From Streptomyces sp. NBC_01707 (GTDB lineage: Bacteria > Actinomycetota > Actinomycetes > Streptomycetales > Streptomycetaceae), in the NCBI RefSeq assembly GCF_041438805.1, contig NZ_CP109190.1:8184001-8248000 (forward strand): a DNA stretch of 64,000 nucleotides, read 5' to 3'. The position numbers and the translations under genes were made by a program. A model generated the notes under the pieces. It was not told the DNA's origin. It saw only the letters and a list, made by a program, of their open reading frames with translations, and did not search any database. Below are positions 8,403-15,805 of the stretch, one piece after another (position 1 is the first letter of the stretch; the number at the start of each line of letters is the position of its first letter).

Positions 8403-9579
8403 TGGGGGCGAGATCCGTCCCCGCGCCGCGTCGGCGAACCGCCACCAGATCCGTGCGCGCGGCCGGAGCCTCGGCGTCGACGACCGTGGGCCCGTCGGCC
8501 ACGTCACCACAGGGCGCACAGCCCGTGGAGTGTCCGCCGCAACCGCCGCCGGCCTCCGGTTCCGTCCCCGCTTCCGTGCGGTGCCGGGGCAGCGTCGTCG
8601 TACCCGCGCCCTCCACCTCGAAACCGGCGTCCGCGATCATGTCCAGATCGGCCTGCCCCGCCTGGCCCTCGCTGGTCAGATAGTCGCCCAGGAAGATCGA
8701 GTTGACCAGGTGCAGGGCGAGCGGCTGCATCGAGCGCAGATGCACCTCGCGGCCGCCTGCGAGCCGGACCTCGACATCCGGGCAGACGAACCGGACCATC
8801 GCCAGAATGCGCAGGCAGCGCTGCGGGGTGAGGTTCCACTCCTTGGCGAGCGGGGTGCCCTCGAACGGGATCAGGAAGTTCACCGGAACCGAGTCCGGGT
8901 CCAGCTCGCGCAGCGAGAAGACGACATCGACCAGATCGGTGTCGCTCTCCCCCATGCCGGCGATCAGACCGGAGCACGCGGAGAGCCCCGCCGCCTGCGC
9001 CTGCTGCACGGTCTCCACCCGGTCCGCATAGGTGTGGGTGGTGGTGATGTCCCCGTACGTCCCCTCCGACGTATTGAGGTTGTGGTTGTACGCGTCGGCG
9101 CCCGCCGACCGCAGACGGCCGGCCTGCCCCTCGGAGAGCAGACCCAGGCAGGCGCACACCTCGACGCCCTCGTTCTGCTCCTTGATCGCCTCGATCGTCT
9201 GCGACACCCTGTCGACGTCGCGGTCGGTCGGACCGCGGCCGCTCGCCACCAGACACACACGCTTGGCGCCGCCCGCCACCCCGGCGGCGGCGGCCTTCGA
9301 CGCCTCGTCCGGCTTCAGCCAGGTGTATTTGAGGATCTCGGCCTTCGAGCCGAGCCGCTGCGAGCAGTACGAGCAGTCCTCGGGGCAGAGCCCCGACTTG
9401 AGGTTGACCAGATAGTTCAGCTTCACCCGCCGGCCGAACCACTGGCGGCGTACCTTTCCGGCCGCGGTCACCACTTCGAGCAGATCGTCGTCGGAGGTCG
9501 CCAGCACGGCGAGCGCTTCTTCTCGGGTCGGCAGCTCGCGCCGCAGCCCCTTGTCCACCAGCGTGTTCAGGAGGTCCAT
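8395..9579 (-). CDS. bioB: Biotin synthase BioB with a cysteine-containing C-terminal tail
   Basis: A 394-aa radical-SAM enzyme inserting sulfur into dethiobiotin. The radical-SAM cluster motif is CPEDCSYC (about residues 65-72). Auxiliary-cluster ligands corresponding to E. coli Cys97, Cys128, Cys188 and Arg260 can be matched in [23 protein letters not shown] and VRLAGGRE, so it is a type I enzyme. Beyond the barrel there is a roughly 70-residue extension with [12 protein letters not shown], a three-Cys motif absent from E. coli BioB. It is the first gene of bioBAD, 144 bp from the divergent bioF. Start ATG 9579 has a GGAGG-like site upstream. Confidence 0.96.
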   Translation of the reverse strand: MDLLNTLVDKGLRRELPTREEALAVLATSDDDLLEVVTAAGKVRRQWFGRRVKLNYLVNLKSGLCPEDCSYCSQRLGSKAEILKYTWLKPDEASKAAAAGVAGGAKRVCLVASGRGPTDRDVDRVSQTIEAIKEQNEGVEVCACLGLLSEGQAGRLRSAGADAYNHNLNTSEGTYGDITTTHTYADRVETVQQAQAAGLSACSGLIAGMGESDTDLVDVVFSLRELDPDSVPVNFLIPFEGTPLAKEWNLTPQRCLRILAMVRFVCPDVEVRLAGGREVHLRSMQPLALHLVNSIFLGDYLTSEGQAGQADLDMIADAGFEVEGAGTTTLPRHRTEAGTEPEAGGGCGGHSTGCAPCGDVADGPTVVDAEAPAARTDLVAVRRRGAGTDLAPNA

Positions 9580-9645
9580 GGCGATGATCCTTGCCTACTC
9601 CACCGCCCTCAGCCAAGGAGGAACCGGACAACAGAGCCCACAGAG

Positions 9646-9665
9646 GGTGTGTGTATTGCCACACC
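9646..9665. promoter_or_regulatory. Inverted repeat in the bioB-bioF divergent promoter
   Basis: Arms GGTGTG (9646-9651) and CACACC (9660-9665) with an 8-bp spacer lie centrally in the 144-bp bioB-bioF intergenic region. A shared operator is plausible for a divergent biotin locus, but the repeat does not obviously match the BioQ or BirA operators I know, so the regulator is unassigned. Confidence 0.35.
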
Positions 9666-9723
9666 ATGCCCGGCTGCGCCCCCGGTTAGGGTCTGTGAGC
9701 TGCCTACAAAAGGGACCGTCGCC

Positions 9724-10866
9724 ATGCCCCTCGCCCCGTTCGACTGGATCGACGACGAGGCCCGCCGCCGTGCGGACGCCGGACTCGTCCGCACGCTCCG
9801 CCCCCGGCCCGCCGAACCGGAACTGCTGGACCTCGCGAGCAACGACTACCTGGGTCTCACCCGGCACCCCGAGGTGACCGCGGCCGCCGCCGAGGCCGCG
9901 CACCGGTGGGGTGCGGGCGCCACCGGCTCCCGGCTGGTCACCGGTTCCACCGAACTGCACGCCGGACTTGAACGCGAACTGGCCGCATTCTGCGGTTTCG
10001 AGGCGGCCCTGGTCCTCTCCTCCGGCTACGCGGCCAATCTCGCCGCGCTCACCGCCCTCACCGGCCGGGGCTCCCTGATCGTCTCCGACGCGGGCAACCA
10101 CGCCTCCATCGTCGACGGATGCCGGCTCTCCCGGGCCGAGACCGCCGTCGTACCGCATGCCGACCCCGAGGCCGTCGCGAAGGCGCTGCACGCGCACGAC
10201 GGCCGCGCCCTGGCCGTCACCGACTCGGTCTTCTCCGTCGACGGTGACGCCGCACCACTGCGCGGACTGGCCGATGTCTGTCGTGCGCGGGGGGCCGCGC
10301 TGCTCGTCGACGACGCGCACGGGCTGGGAGTGCTCGGTGAGGGCGGGCGCGGCGCGCTCGCCGCCGCCGGTCTCGCGGGCGGCGAGGGGATCGTCGCCAC
10401 AGCCACCCTCTCCAAGTCCCTGGGTAGCCAGGGCGGCGCGGTCCTCGGACCGGCCCGGGTGATCGACCATCTGGTCAACACGGCCCGTACGTTCATCTTC
10501 GACACCGGGCTCGCACCGGCCGCCGCGGGCGCCGCCCTCGCGAGCCTGCGTCTGCTGCGCCGCGAGCCGGAACGGGCAGGCAGGGCCCGTACGGTCGCCA
10601 CCGCCCTGTACGAACGGCTGACCGCCGCAGGGCTGACCGCGGTGCGTCCCGACGCGGCCGTCGTCTCTGTGCGGGCGCCTTCGGCGGACGCGGCGGTGCG
10701 CTGGGCGGCCGACTGCCGCACGGCCGGGATCGCGGTGGGCTGCTTCCGCCCGCCGTCGGTCCCGGACGGCATCTCGCGGCTGCGGCTCACGGCCCGCGCC
10801 GATCTGACGGAGGCGCAGATCGCGAACGCGGTGGAGACCGTCCTGCGGACGGCTCCGGCGGCCTGA
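9724..10866 (+). CDS. bioF: 8-amino-7-oxononanoate synthase BioF
   Basis: A 380-aa alpha-oxoamine synthase joining pimeloyl-ACP/CoA with alanine to give KAPA, the first dedicated biotin step. Motifs: LDLASNDYLGLTRHP, the Gly-rich GAGATGSRLVTGS, DAGNHASIVDGCRLS, VDDAHGLGVLGEGGRG and the PLP Lys in ATLSKSLGSQGG. ATG 9724 gives the normal family length. It is divergent from bioBAD, so all enzymes from KAPA to biotin are present; no bioC/bioH-type pimelate genes are recognisable in the window. Confidence 0.96.
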   Translation: MPLAPFDWIDDEARRRADAGLVRTLRPRPAEPELLDLASNDYLGLTRHPEVTAAAAEAAHRWGAGATGSRLVTGSTELHAGLERELAAFCGFEAALVLSSGYAANLAALTALTGRGSLIVSDAGNHASIVDGCRLSRAETAVVPHADPEAVAKALHAHDGRALAVTDSVFSVDGDAAPLRGLADVCRARGAALLVDDAHGLGVLGEGGRGALAAAGLAGGEGIVATATLSKSLGSQGGAVLGPARVIDHLVNTARTFIFDTGLAPAAAGAALASLRLLRREPERAGRARTVATALYERLTAAGLTAVRPDAAVVSVRAPSADAAVRWAADCRTAGIAVGCFRPPSVPDGISRLRLTARADLTEAQIANAVETVLRTAPAA

Positions 10867-10899
10867 CCGGAGCCGCGAAACGGCCGGTGAGCCGGCCCG

Positions 10900-11106
10900 T
10901 CAGTCGGCCGTGCCGTCGGTCAGGCCGGAGACGAACGACTTCCAGGCCGCCGCCGAGAACCGCAGCGGCGGCCTGGACACGTCCTTGGAGTCCCGCACGG
11001 CAAGCCGCTCCGGGCCGAACGGAGCTGCTTCCACGCAGTTGTTCATCCCTGTGCTGCGGCTGCTGCGCCGCCACCGTAACTCGTGCTCTGCGAGGCAATC
11101 GGACAT
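10900..11106 (-). CDS. DUF397 protein (WhiJ-module small partner)
   Basis: A 68-aa DUF397 protein. Hallmarks are LRWRRSSRSTGMNNCVEAAPF, VRDSKDVSRPPLRFSAAAWKSFV. Such proteins accompany Scr1/WhiJ-type XRE regulators and HATPase proteins in many Streptomyces paralogous clusters, where they are thought to modulate the regulator, in effect like an antitoxin/toxin-like pair (known context; mechanism partly inferred). Start ATG 11106 begins the conserved domain. It lies 83 bp downstream of the XRE gene on the same strand. Confidence 0.9.
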   Translation of the reverse strand: MSDCLAEHELRWRRSSRSTGMNNCVEAAPFGPERLAVRDSKDVSRPPLRFSAAAWKSFVSGLTDGTAD

Positions 11107-11189
11107 CGGGCCCCCTCGGGCAGTCTGAGGTTCCTGGTGCCCCTCCCGGCAAGCTTCGCCCCGTCGGGCGAACAGTGCCGGTCGCGGCA

Positions 11190-12047
11190 CTAACCGTCGC
11201 GGTCGATCGCGGCGATCAGGTCCAACGAGTGCTCCGGCGACAGCGCGTGTGCCTGCAAAGTGCAGAAGGCCGAGCTGTACGCCTCAAGGTCTTCTTTCCG
11301 TTCCAGGTAGAGGCTACTCGTCAAGTGGTCGAGAACGACCACATCCAGATCAGAAGTGTTCGGAAAGGAGAAGATAATGAAAGGTCCGGTGAGTCCCATG
11401 TATCCACCCACTGAGAACGGCAACAACTGCAGCTCTACATGGGGGAGTTGGGCGACCCGGATCAGATGGCGCAGCTGATTGCGCATCACCCGGCGCCCGC
11501 CGACCTCGCGCCGCAGCACCGCCTCGTCGAGCACCGCGGTCAGCCGTAGCGGCGGCTCGGTACGGAGCACCCCCTGCCGGGCCAGCCGCACTTCCACCAG
11601 CGAGTCCAGCTGGCCGGCGGGCAGTCCGTCCAGCGACGCACGGGTCACCGCACGCGCGTAATCGGCGGTCTGCAGGAGCCCCGGCACCACCGAGGTCTCC
11701 AGCGTGCGGGCGGTTCGGGCCTGGGACTCCAGACTGATGAAGTCCCGGTACTGGGGCGGGATGAGACCGCGGTAGGCGTGCCACCAGCCGGTTCCGCCGC
11801 CGCCCGCCGAGCCCGCGAGCGTCTCGAGTAGCGTCCGCAACTGCGGGTCGTCCAGACCGTAGGCATCCAGCAGTCGGCTCACATCGGCCGGTTTCACACC
11901 GCTGGTACCGGTCTCGATCCGGCTCACCTTCGACTGATGCCAGCCGAGCAGCTGTGCAGCGTCACGACTCGTCAGTCCGGACGTGTGGCGCAGACTCCGC
12001 AGCTCCTCCCCGAGCTTGCGGCGGCGCACCGTGGGACCGTGCTGCAT
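11190..12047 (-). CDS. Scr1-family XRE regulator (WhiJ-like, DUF5753)
   Basis: A 285-aa regulator. The N-terminal XRE helix-turn-helix spans about residues 9-65 (ELRSLRHTSGLTSRDAAQLLGWHQSKVSRIETG), and the rest is the DUF5753 effector domain (YRDFISLESQARTARTLETSVVPGLLQTADYARAV; VRLARQGVLR; PHVELQLLPFSVGGYMGLTGPFIIFSFP). This is the WhiJ/Scr1 group that controls development and antibiotic production in Streptomyces together with DUF397 partners. ATG 12047 is favoured over an upstream in-frame start. It is co-oriented with the DUF397 gene and divergent from the HATPase gene. Confidence 0.93.
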   Translation of the reverse strand: MQHGPTVRRRKLGEELRSLRHTSGLTSRDAAQLLGWHQSKVSRIETGTSGVKPADVSRLLDAYGLDDPQLRTLLETLAGSAGGGGTGWWHAYRGLIPPQYRDFISLESQARTARTLETSVVPGLLQTADYARAVTRASLDGLPAGQLDSLVEVRLARQGVLRTEPPLRLTAVLDEAVLRREVGGRRVMRNQLRHLIRVAQLPHVELQLLPFSVGGYMGLTGPFIIFSFPNTSDLDVVVLDHLTSSLYLERKEDLEAYSSAFCTLQAHALSPEHSLDLIAAIDRDG

Positions 12048-12251
12048 GCGCGGCCTCCCTCCCTCTCGTGCCGAGGGGCCATCTTGCCGCCCATGTGCGT
12101 TATTCCGGGCCATAGTTCACCGCTTCGAGCGACAGATATATGCATATCTTGGTGGATCGCCGTCACGGAGGGCCGGATCAGTGGCAGTCTGGCGCGAAGC
12201 GCATCCCGGGTCGATCGCGGGTCGGTCCGGGCGGGAAAAGGACGGCTCGCC

Positions 12252-12683
12252 ATGGCAGACCATCAAGAAGCACGTGTCACTCTGCCGAGCGAGCCGCTCT
12301 CGGTCTCCTCGGCCCGGAGATACGTGGCGGAAGTGCTCGCCGACTGGGGTCTCCCCGATGACACGGAGACTGCCGACACCATCCGGCTCATCGTCTCCGA
12401 GCTCACCACCAACGCCGTCCAGCACACCTTCGGCCAGTCGCCCACCTTCACGGTGGACCTGCGGCTGGAGCGGGAGGAACAGCTGCATCTCGGGGTGACG
12501 GACAGTCACCCCCGCTGGCCCCAGCGACTGCCCGCTGCCGTGCGGCAGGACAACGGGCGCGGCATGGTGATCATTCGCTGCCTGGCCAAGGAGTGCGGGG
12601 GACGGCTCACGGTCACGCCGACCGCCGAAGGGGGCAAGACCGTCTGGATCGAGCTCCCCTGGACGTTCCCCGTCCAGACCTGA
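12252..12683 (+). CDS. HATPase_c (anti-sigma-like) ATP-binding protein
   Basis: A 143-aa RsbW/SpoIIAB-like single-domain ATP-binding protein. The N box is IRLIVSELTTNAVQHT, the G1 box is LGVTDSHPRWP (Asp retained, Gly partially altered) and G2 is QDNGRGMVIIRCLA. It lacks a phosphoacceptor His, so it is an anti-sigma-like or regulatory kinase. It completes the standard WhiJ/AbaA-like trio with the divergent XRE and DUF397 genes. ATG 12252 gives the compact family length. Confidence 0.9.
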   Translation: MADHQEARVTLPSEPLSVSSARRYVAEVLADWGLPDDTETADTIRLIVSELTTNAVQHTFGQSPTFTVDLRLEREEQLHLGVTDSHPRWPQRLPAAVRQDNGRGMVIIRCLAKECGGRLTVTPTAEGGKTVWIELPWTFPVQT

Positions 12684-13302
12684 CCACCGTCCTCGCAGAC
12701 CCTGACTCATGCCCGGCCCGGCCCGGACGTCGCGTCGCCGGTGGCGGTAGCGATGGCGTCGTCGGCCGTCGCCGTGCATGGTCACTGAGCGGCCCTCCCG
12801 AAGCCGTCGCGCGGCAGTGCGCACAGCGTCGCGGCCGGCCCACTCGCCGAGGTGCGCCACAGCGATGGTCCGCCGGACAGGCGCGGTTTCCCCGTCGCGT
12901 GGACGGGTGCGTCGGCGCCATCGCGGCGACCGTCTCAGGCACCACCGCCGTGCCGATCCCCGCATCGACCGGGGCGCAGGTCGGCCCTGGACCGGTACCC
13001 GCACACCAATGGCGGATGTCACCCCCCCCGCCTCGGCCGGAGTGTTCTCCACTCCGCGGCGGGGTGTACGTCCTCCACCTCGGGATCAGCGCTCTGCACG
13101 CGGCGCCGCGCCGCACCACGGACGGGGCTCCGACGCGGGGCGGGCCGGTGGGCCTTCCGTGACCGGATCAGGACGCGTGCTGCGCCGAGGGCGGCTGCGG
13201 CGCGCAGCGCGCACCGCGCCGGGGACGGTGCTGGCCACCGGCACCCTGCTGCCCCGGGCCGACGGAGGTGACCGGCCACCTGAAAGGCGGAGGACGCGGA
13301 GG
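12684..13302. other. 619-bp gap without a recognisable gene
   Basis: Several open frames cross this stretch on both strands, but all translate to Arg/Pro/Gly-rich sequence without any domain or motif I recognise, and none shows the clean GC3 signature of the flanking genes. A minus-strand segment near 12780-12900 (RTIAVAHLGEWAGRDAV) is the least random-looking piece and could be debris of a lost gene. I call no gene here. Confidence 0.5.
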
Positions 13303-13776
13303 TCAGCGGACCCGTCCGTACCAGACACTCCGCGTCCAGATCTTCTCCAGCCGCACCACGGAACCGGTCTTCGGCGAGTGCCAGATTCTGCCCCTACCGG
13401 CGTAGATCCCTACGTGGTAGACGCCGCGCCCCCAGTGGAAGAAGACCAGATCGCCACGGCGTCGCTGCGAGGCCGAGATGTGCCGGGTCTTGTTGTACTG
13501 CTGCTGGGCCGTGCGGGGGAGCTTCTTGCCCACCCTTTTGAACACGTACATCGTCAGACCCGAACAGTCGAAGCGGTGGGGGCCTGTGGCCCCGTACCGG
13601 TACGGCGATCCCTTCTTCGACGCGGCGATGTTGAGCGCCTTCGTGGAATGAGCCGCGGCCTGGGCTTCGACCACAGCGCCGGGGGCGATCACGGAGCCGC
13701 CGACGGCGGCGAGCGTCAGAACCGTGGCGGTGCCGGCCCGGGTGAGCAGAGACGGGACATGAACCTGCGCAGTCAT
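13303..13776 (-). CDS. Secreted NlpC/P60 peptidoglycan hydrolase
   Basis: A 157-aa exported protein: an N-terminal signal peptide (about residues 1-41, hydrophobic TVLTLAAVGGSVIAPGAVV then AQAAA) followed by a single NlpC/P60 domain. The catalytic Cys is in FDCSGLTMYVF, the His in GVYHVGIYAG and the third residue is the His of IWHSPKTG. It should cleave D-Glu-meso-DAP type bonds in peptide stems. Start ATG 13776. Its 5' region on the minus strand carries a probable c-di-AMP riboswitch, which fits known control of Streptomyces cell-wall hydrolases during sporulation or germination. Confidence 0.93.
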   Translation of the reverse strand: MTAQVHVPSLLTRAGTATVLTLAAVGGSVIAPGAVVEAQAAAHSTKALNIAASKKGSPYRYGATGPHRFDCSGLTMYVFKRVGKKLPRTAQQQYNKTRHISASQRRRGDLVFFHWGRGVYHVGIYAGRGRIWHSPKTGSVVRLEKIWTRSVWYGRVR

Positions 13777-13784
13777 GCGCAACC

Positions 13785-13978
13785 CTTCGTCAGCCGCCTG
13801 TGAAGGATGACCTGTCGGGTTCGGGCTGGCGAAGTTGCCCGGCCGCACTCGGCGGCTTCACCCCGAGGGTCGACCGGATGTCCGGTCGACCCGTTGTGCT
13901 CGGGTCCTCCACTCCTGCCGATCCACCTCTGTCGACCAGGCATCCGGGCGGCGGCAGGACTCGGCGTCCGCCCGAACC
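13785..13978 (-). promoter_or_regulatory. Probable c-di-AMP riboswitch (ydaO/yuaA leader)
   Basis: Read on the minus strand, the leader of the NlpC/P60 gene contains the ordered conserved blocks of actinobacterial ydaO riboswitches: GAGTCCTGCCGCC (about 13950-13962), GACAGAGGTGGAT (about 13921-13935), CCGAGCACAACGGGTCGACC, GGGGTGAAGCCGCC (about 13850-13865), and near the 3' end CCCGAACCCGACAGGTCATCC and CACAGGCGG. Paired arms GGTCGACCGGACATCCGGTCGACC form an internal stem. It is known that these switches bind c-di-AMP and turn off cell-wall hydrolase genes in Streptomyces. Boundaries are approximate; a covariance-model search was not possible here. Confidence 0.8.
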
Positions 13979-14279
13979 GCCCCGCCGCGGTGGCGGGGGC
14001 TTGTCGTCCCACGGATCTTGACTCACCGAGTGCCGGATTTCCTAGGATTCACTGCGATATGGAAGTTTCGTCGTGATTGACCCGTACGGGTGGGTACAGT
14101 CGCACCGTGAACCCGGCCGGTCTCCCCGACCGGTCCCGTACCAGCGGCGGAATGGCAGACTCCGTTCACCGGCCACTCCGGGGGCGCAAGTTGAACAATC
14201 CCTCGCGCGGGGGACCTCCTACGCCGAACGAGCGAGGAATTTTGATCAGGCCGCCGGGCGTGTCGCGGAAGGGAGTTGA
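13979..14279. other. Intergenic stretch upstream of the riboswitch
   Basis: About 300 bp with locally lower GC (14030-14070) that should contain the minus-strand promoter of the riboswitch/NlpC transcript. Short palindromes such as CCCGTACGGG (14081-14090) are present. No coding sequence with family similarity is visible. Confidence 0.4.
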
Positions 14280-14588
14280 TCAACTCGTCTGGGCAGGGGG
14301 CACGGTGACCCGTCGGGCCCGTCGTTCCCCGTCCAACACGCGGAGCGCTCGCGCCAAGGTGGCGGCGTGGATCTGCGCTTCACCGCGCTCGTGCATCGAC
14401 GCGAGTGCGTTCCGCAGGGCGACGGCCCGCGAGGCGAGTGCCTGCGCGGCGCGCAGCGCGCCGTAGGTGTCGCTGCCGTGTGCGGGGTTGATCCGCCCCA
14501 ACTGGTCGAGCACTTCCAGATAACAGTCGATGAACTCGGCCTCGGCGCGCGTCAGTGCGGGCAGCGGCGGGAACTCCGGTGGCTGCAT
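14280..14588 (-). CDS. Hypothetical protein coupled to the ClpP paralogue
   Basis: A 102-aa soluble, strongly helical protein (EAEFIDCYLEVLDQLGRI; ALRAAQALASRAVALRNALASMHERGEAQIHAATLARALRVLD) that begins 7 bp after the clpP-like stop, so it is co-transcribed and probably co-translated. No known domain is recognised. Its tight linkage suggests an accessory or adaptor-like role with the ClpP paralogue (inference). Start ATG 14588 (MQPPEFP) is chosen because upstream frame is antisense to clpP sequence. Confidence 0.75.
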   Translation of the reverse strand: MQPPEFPPLPALTRAEAEFIDCYLEVLDQLGRINPAHGSDTYGALRAAQALASRAVALRNALASMHERGEAQIHAATLARALRVLDGERRARRVTVPPAQTS

Positions 14589-14595
14589 CGGGTGT

Positions 14596-15231
14596 TCACC
14601 TCGCGGCGTTCGGCGGGAGCGACTTCTTGCGGTTCTCCAGAACGTGGTCCACCAGGCCGTACGCCTTGGCGCCCGGGGCGTCGAGGATGAGATCGCGCTC
14701 GATGTCCGCGGCGATCCGCTCGGCAGTTCGCCCGGTGTGACGGGCCAGCAGGCGGGTGAGCTGCTCACGGATGCGGATCAGTTCCCGTGCCTCGATCTCC
14801 AGATCGGACGGCTGGCCCTGCAGCGCCTCGGGAAGCGCGGGCTGCTGCACGACGACCCTGGCACCGGGGAGGGCGTGCCGCCGGCCGGGGGCGCCCGCGG
14901 CGAGCAGCAGGGCCGCGCTGGAACCGGCCTGTCCGAGGCAGAAGGTCTCCACCTCGCAGGTGAGGTACTCCATCGTGTCGTAGATCGCCGCCATGGCGTC
15001 GAACGATCCGCCGGGGGAGTTGATGTAGAGGGAGATGGGCCGGTCGGGTGCCGCGTGTTCCAGGTACATGAACTGCGCGATCAGGTCGGTGGCGGCGGTG
15101 TCGTCGACCGGAGTGCCGAGGAAGACGATCCGCTCGGCGAGCAGCTTGGAGTACGGGTCGAGGGTGCGGGTCCCGTCGGTCGTGCGTTCGGTGAACTCGG
15201 GCAGTACGTAACGGGCGGCAGGGCGGAACAT
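14596..15231 (-). CDS. ClpP-family protease subunit lacking the catalytic His
   Basis: A 211-aa ClpP homologue: [29 protein letters not shown], and the nucleophile region [16 protein letters not shown] with Ser104 in the catalytic position. The catalytic Asp is kept in IERD (residue 180). The catalytic His, normally in R-V-M-I-H-Q-P, is Gln129 here (ARVVVQQP; codon CAG). With Ser and Asp but no His, the subunit should be poorly active or inactive alone, and may form mixed rings with another ClpP. Start ATG 15231. It is divergent from a Phd/YefM antitoxin gene and followed by a coupled helical protein. It belongs to the accessory, not the housekeeping, clpP group of Streptomyces. Confidence 0.92.
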   Translation of the reverse strand: MFRPAARYVLPEFTERTTDGTRTLDPYSKLLAERIVFLGTPVDDTAATDLIAQFMYLEHAAPDRPISLYINSPGGSFDAMAAIYDTMEYLTCEVETFCLGQAGSSAALLLAAGAPGRRHALPGARVVVQQPALPEALQGQPSDLEIEARELIRIREQLTRLLARHTGRTAERIAADIERDLILDAPGAKAYGLVDHVLENRKKSLPPNAAR

Positions 15232-15292
15232 GGTGAAGCCTCTCCTCCGGTGTCTGCGTCTGCGTGCGGCCTGCACAAGCGTCTGTAAAAAA

Positions 15293-15307
15293 TGTACAGG
15301 ACGTACA
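15293..15307. promoter_or_regulatory. TGTACA-type operator between clpP-like and antitoxin genes
   Basis: TGTACAGGACGTACA forms a perfect inverted repeat (arms TGTAC 15293-15297 and GTACA 15303-15307). The hexamer TGTACA at 15293-15298 is identical to the core recognised by E. coli YefM at its own promoter, and a second copy with one change (CGTACA) follows. It lies 20 bp before the antitoxin start and 62 bp before the clpP-like start, so it could control both. Confidence 0.65.
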
Positions 15308-15326
15308 GAAGGTTATGATGGGGACT

Positions 15327-15611
15327 ATGGCCTACGAGATTCCGGTGACGCAAGCCCGAGCTGAGCTCGCCGAACTGATCAACCGCGTCGTCTACGGCGG
15401 CGAGCGAGTCGTGGTGACCCGGCACGGCAAGCCGCTGGTGGCGCTCGTTTCGGCCGCTGACCTGGAGCGACTCGAGAAGGAAGAAGCGGCTGCCGAGGAG
15501 CAGGTGATCAGCTCGGTCTCCTCGATCGGCTCCGCCGCATCCGCTCCGGGCGAACGGCGGCGCTTCGGCATCGCGGCGGAACACCGGGGGCGGACGGACC
15601 CGGGCAACTGA
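15327..15611 (+). CDS. Phd/YefM-family antitoxin, no toxin partner
   Basis: A 94-aa Phd/YefM antitoxin: IPVTQARAELAELINRVVYGGERVVVTRHGKPLVALVSAADLERLE is the complete N-terminal DNA-binding/dimerisation fold. The C-terminal tail (about 50-94) would normally neutralise a RelE/Doc-type toxin, but no toxin gene follows: a double terminator begins 76 bp downstream. ATG 15327 is used; a nearby ATG at 15315 is possible. A TGTACA operator sits just upstream. It may be an orphan antitoxin recruited as a repressor of itself and of the divergent clpP-like gene (inference). Confidence 0.9.
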   Translation: MAYEIPVTQARAELAELINRVVYGGERVVVTRHGKPLVALVSAADLERLEKEEAAAEEQVISSVSSIGSAASAPGERRRFGIAAEHRGRTDPGN

Positions 15612-15686
15612 CGGTATGTGACCTGTGGTGAGCTCGCTCGGCGCCCTCGCCGCGGCGCGAGTGCGTGCTCCCCGCCCCGGCGGCAA

Positions 15687-15789
15687 CACGGCGTCACCCG
15701 GCGCCGGGACGCCCGGTGACGCCGTGAGTCCATGACGCGTGGAGCAGAAGAGCCGCGCACCCCCGTCCGCTACAGCGGGGGTGCGCGGC
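15687..15789. terminator. Tandem hairpin terminators
   Basis: Two consecutive hairpins: arms CACGGCGTCACC 15687-15698 / GGTGACGCCGTG 15715-15726, and a 14-bp perfect repeat 15752-15765 / 15776-15789 (GCCGCGCACCCCCG type). They separate the convergent antitoxin and membrane-protein genes and should work in both directions. Confidence 0.75.
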
Positions 15790-15805
15790 GGTTCGGGAGG
15801 GGCGC

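Noticed and set aside
12684..13302. Possible degraded gene between the HATPase and NlpC genes
   Set aside because: Only weak, non-diagnostic phrases such as RTIAVAHLGEWAGRDAV; no family could be assigned.
14596..15231. Housekeeping clpP1/clpP2
   Set aside because: Not paired with a second clpP or clpX, and the catalytic His is missing; it belongs to an accessory group.
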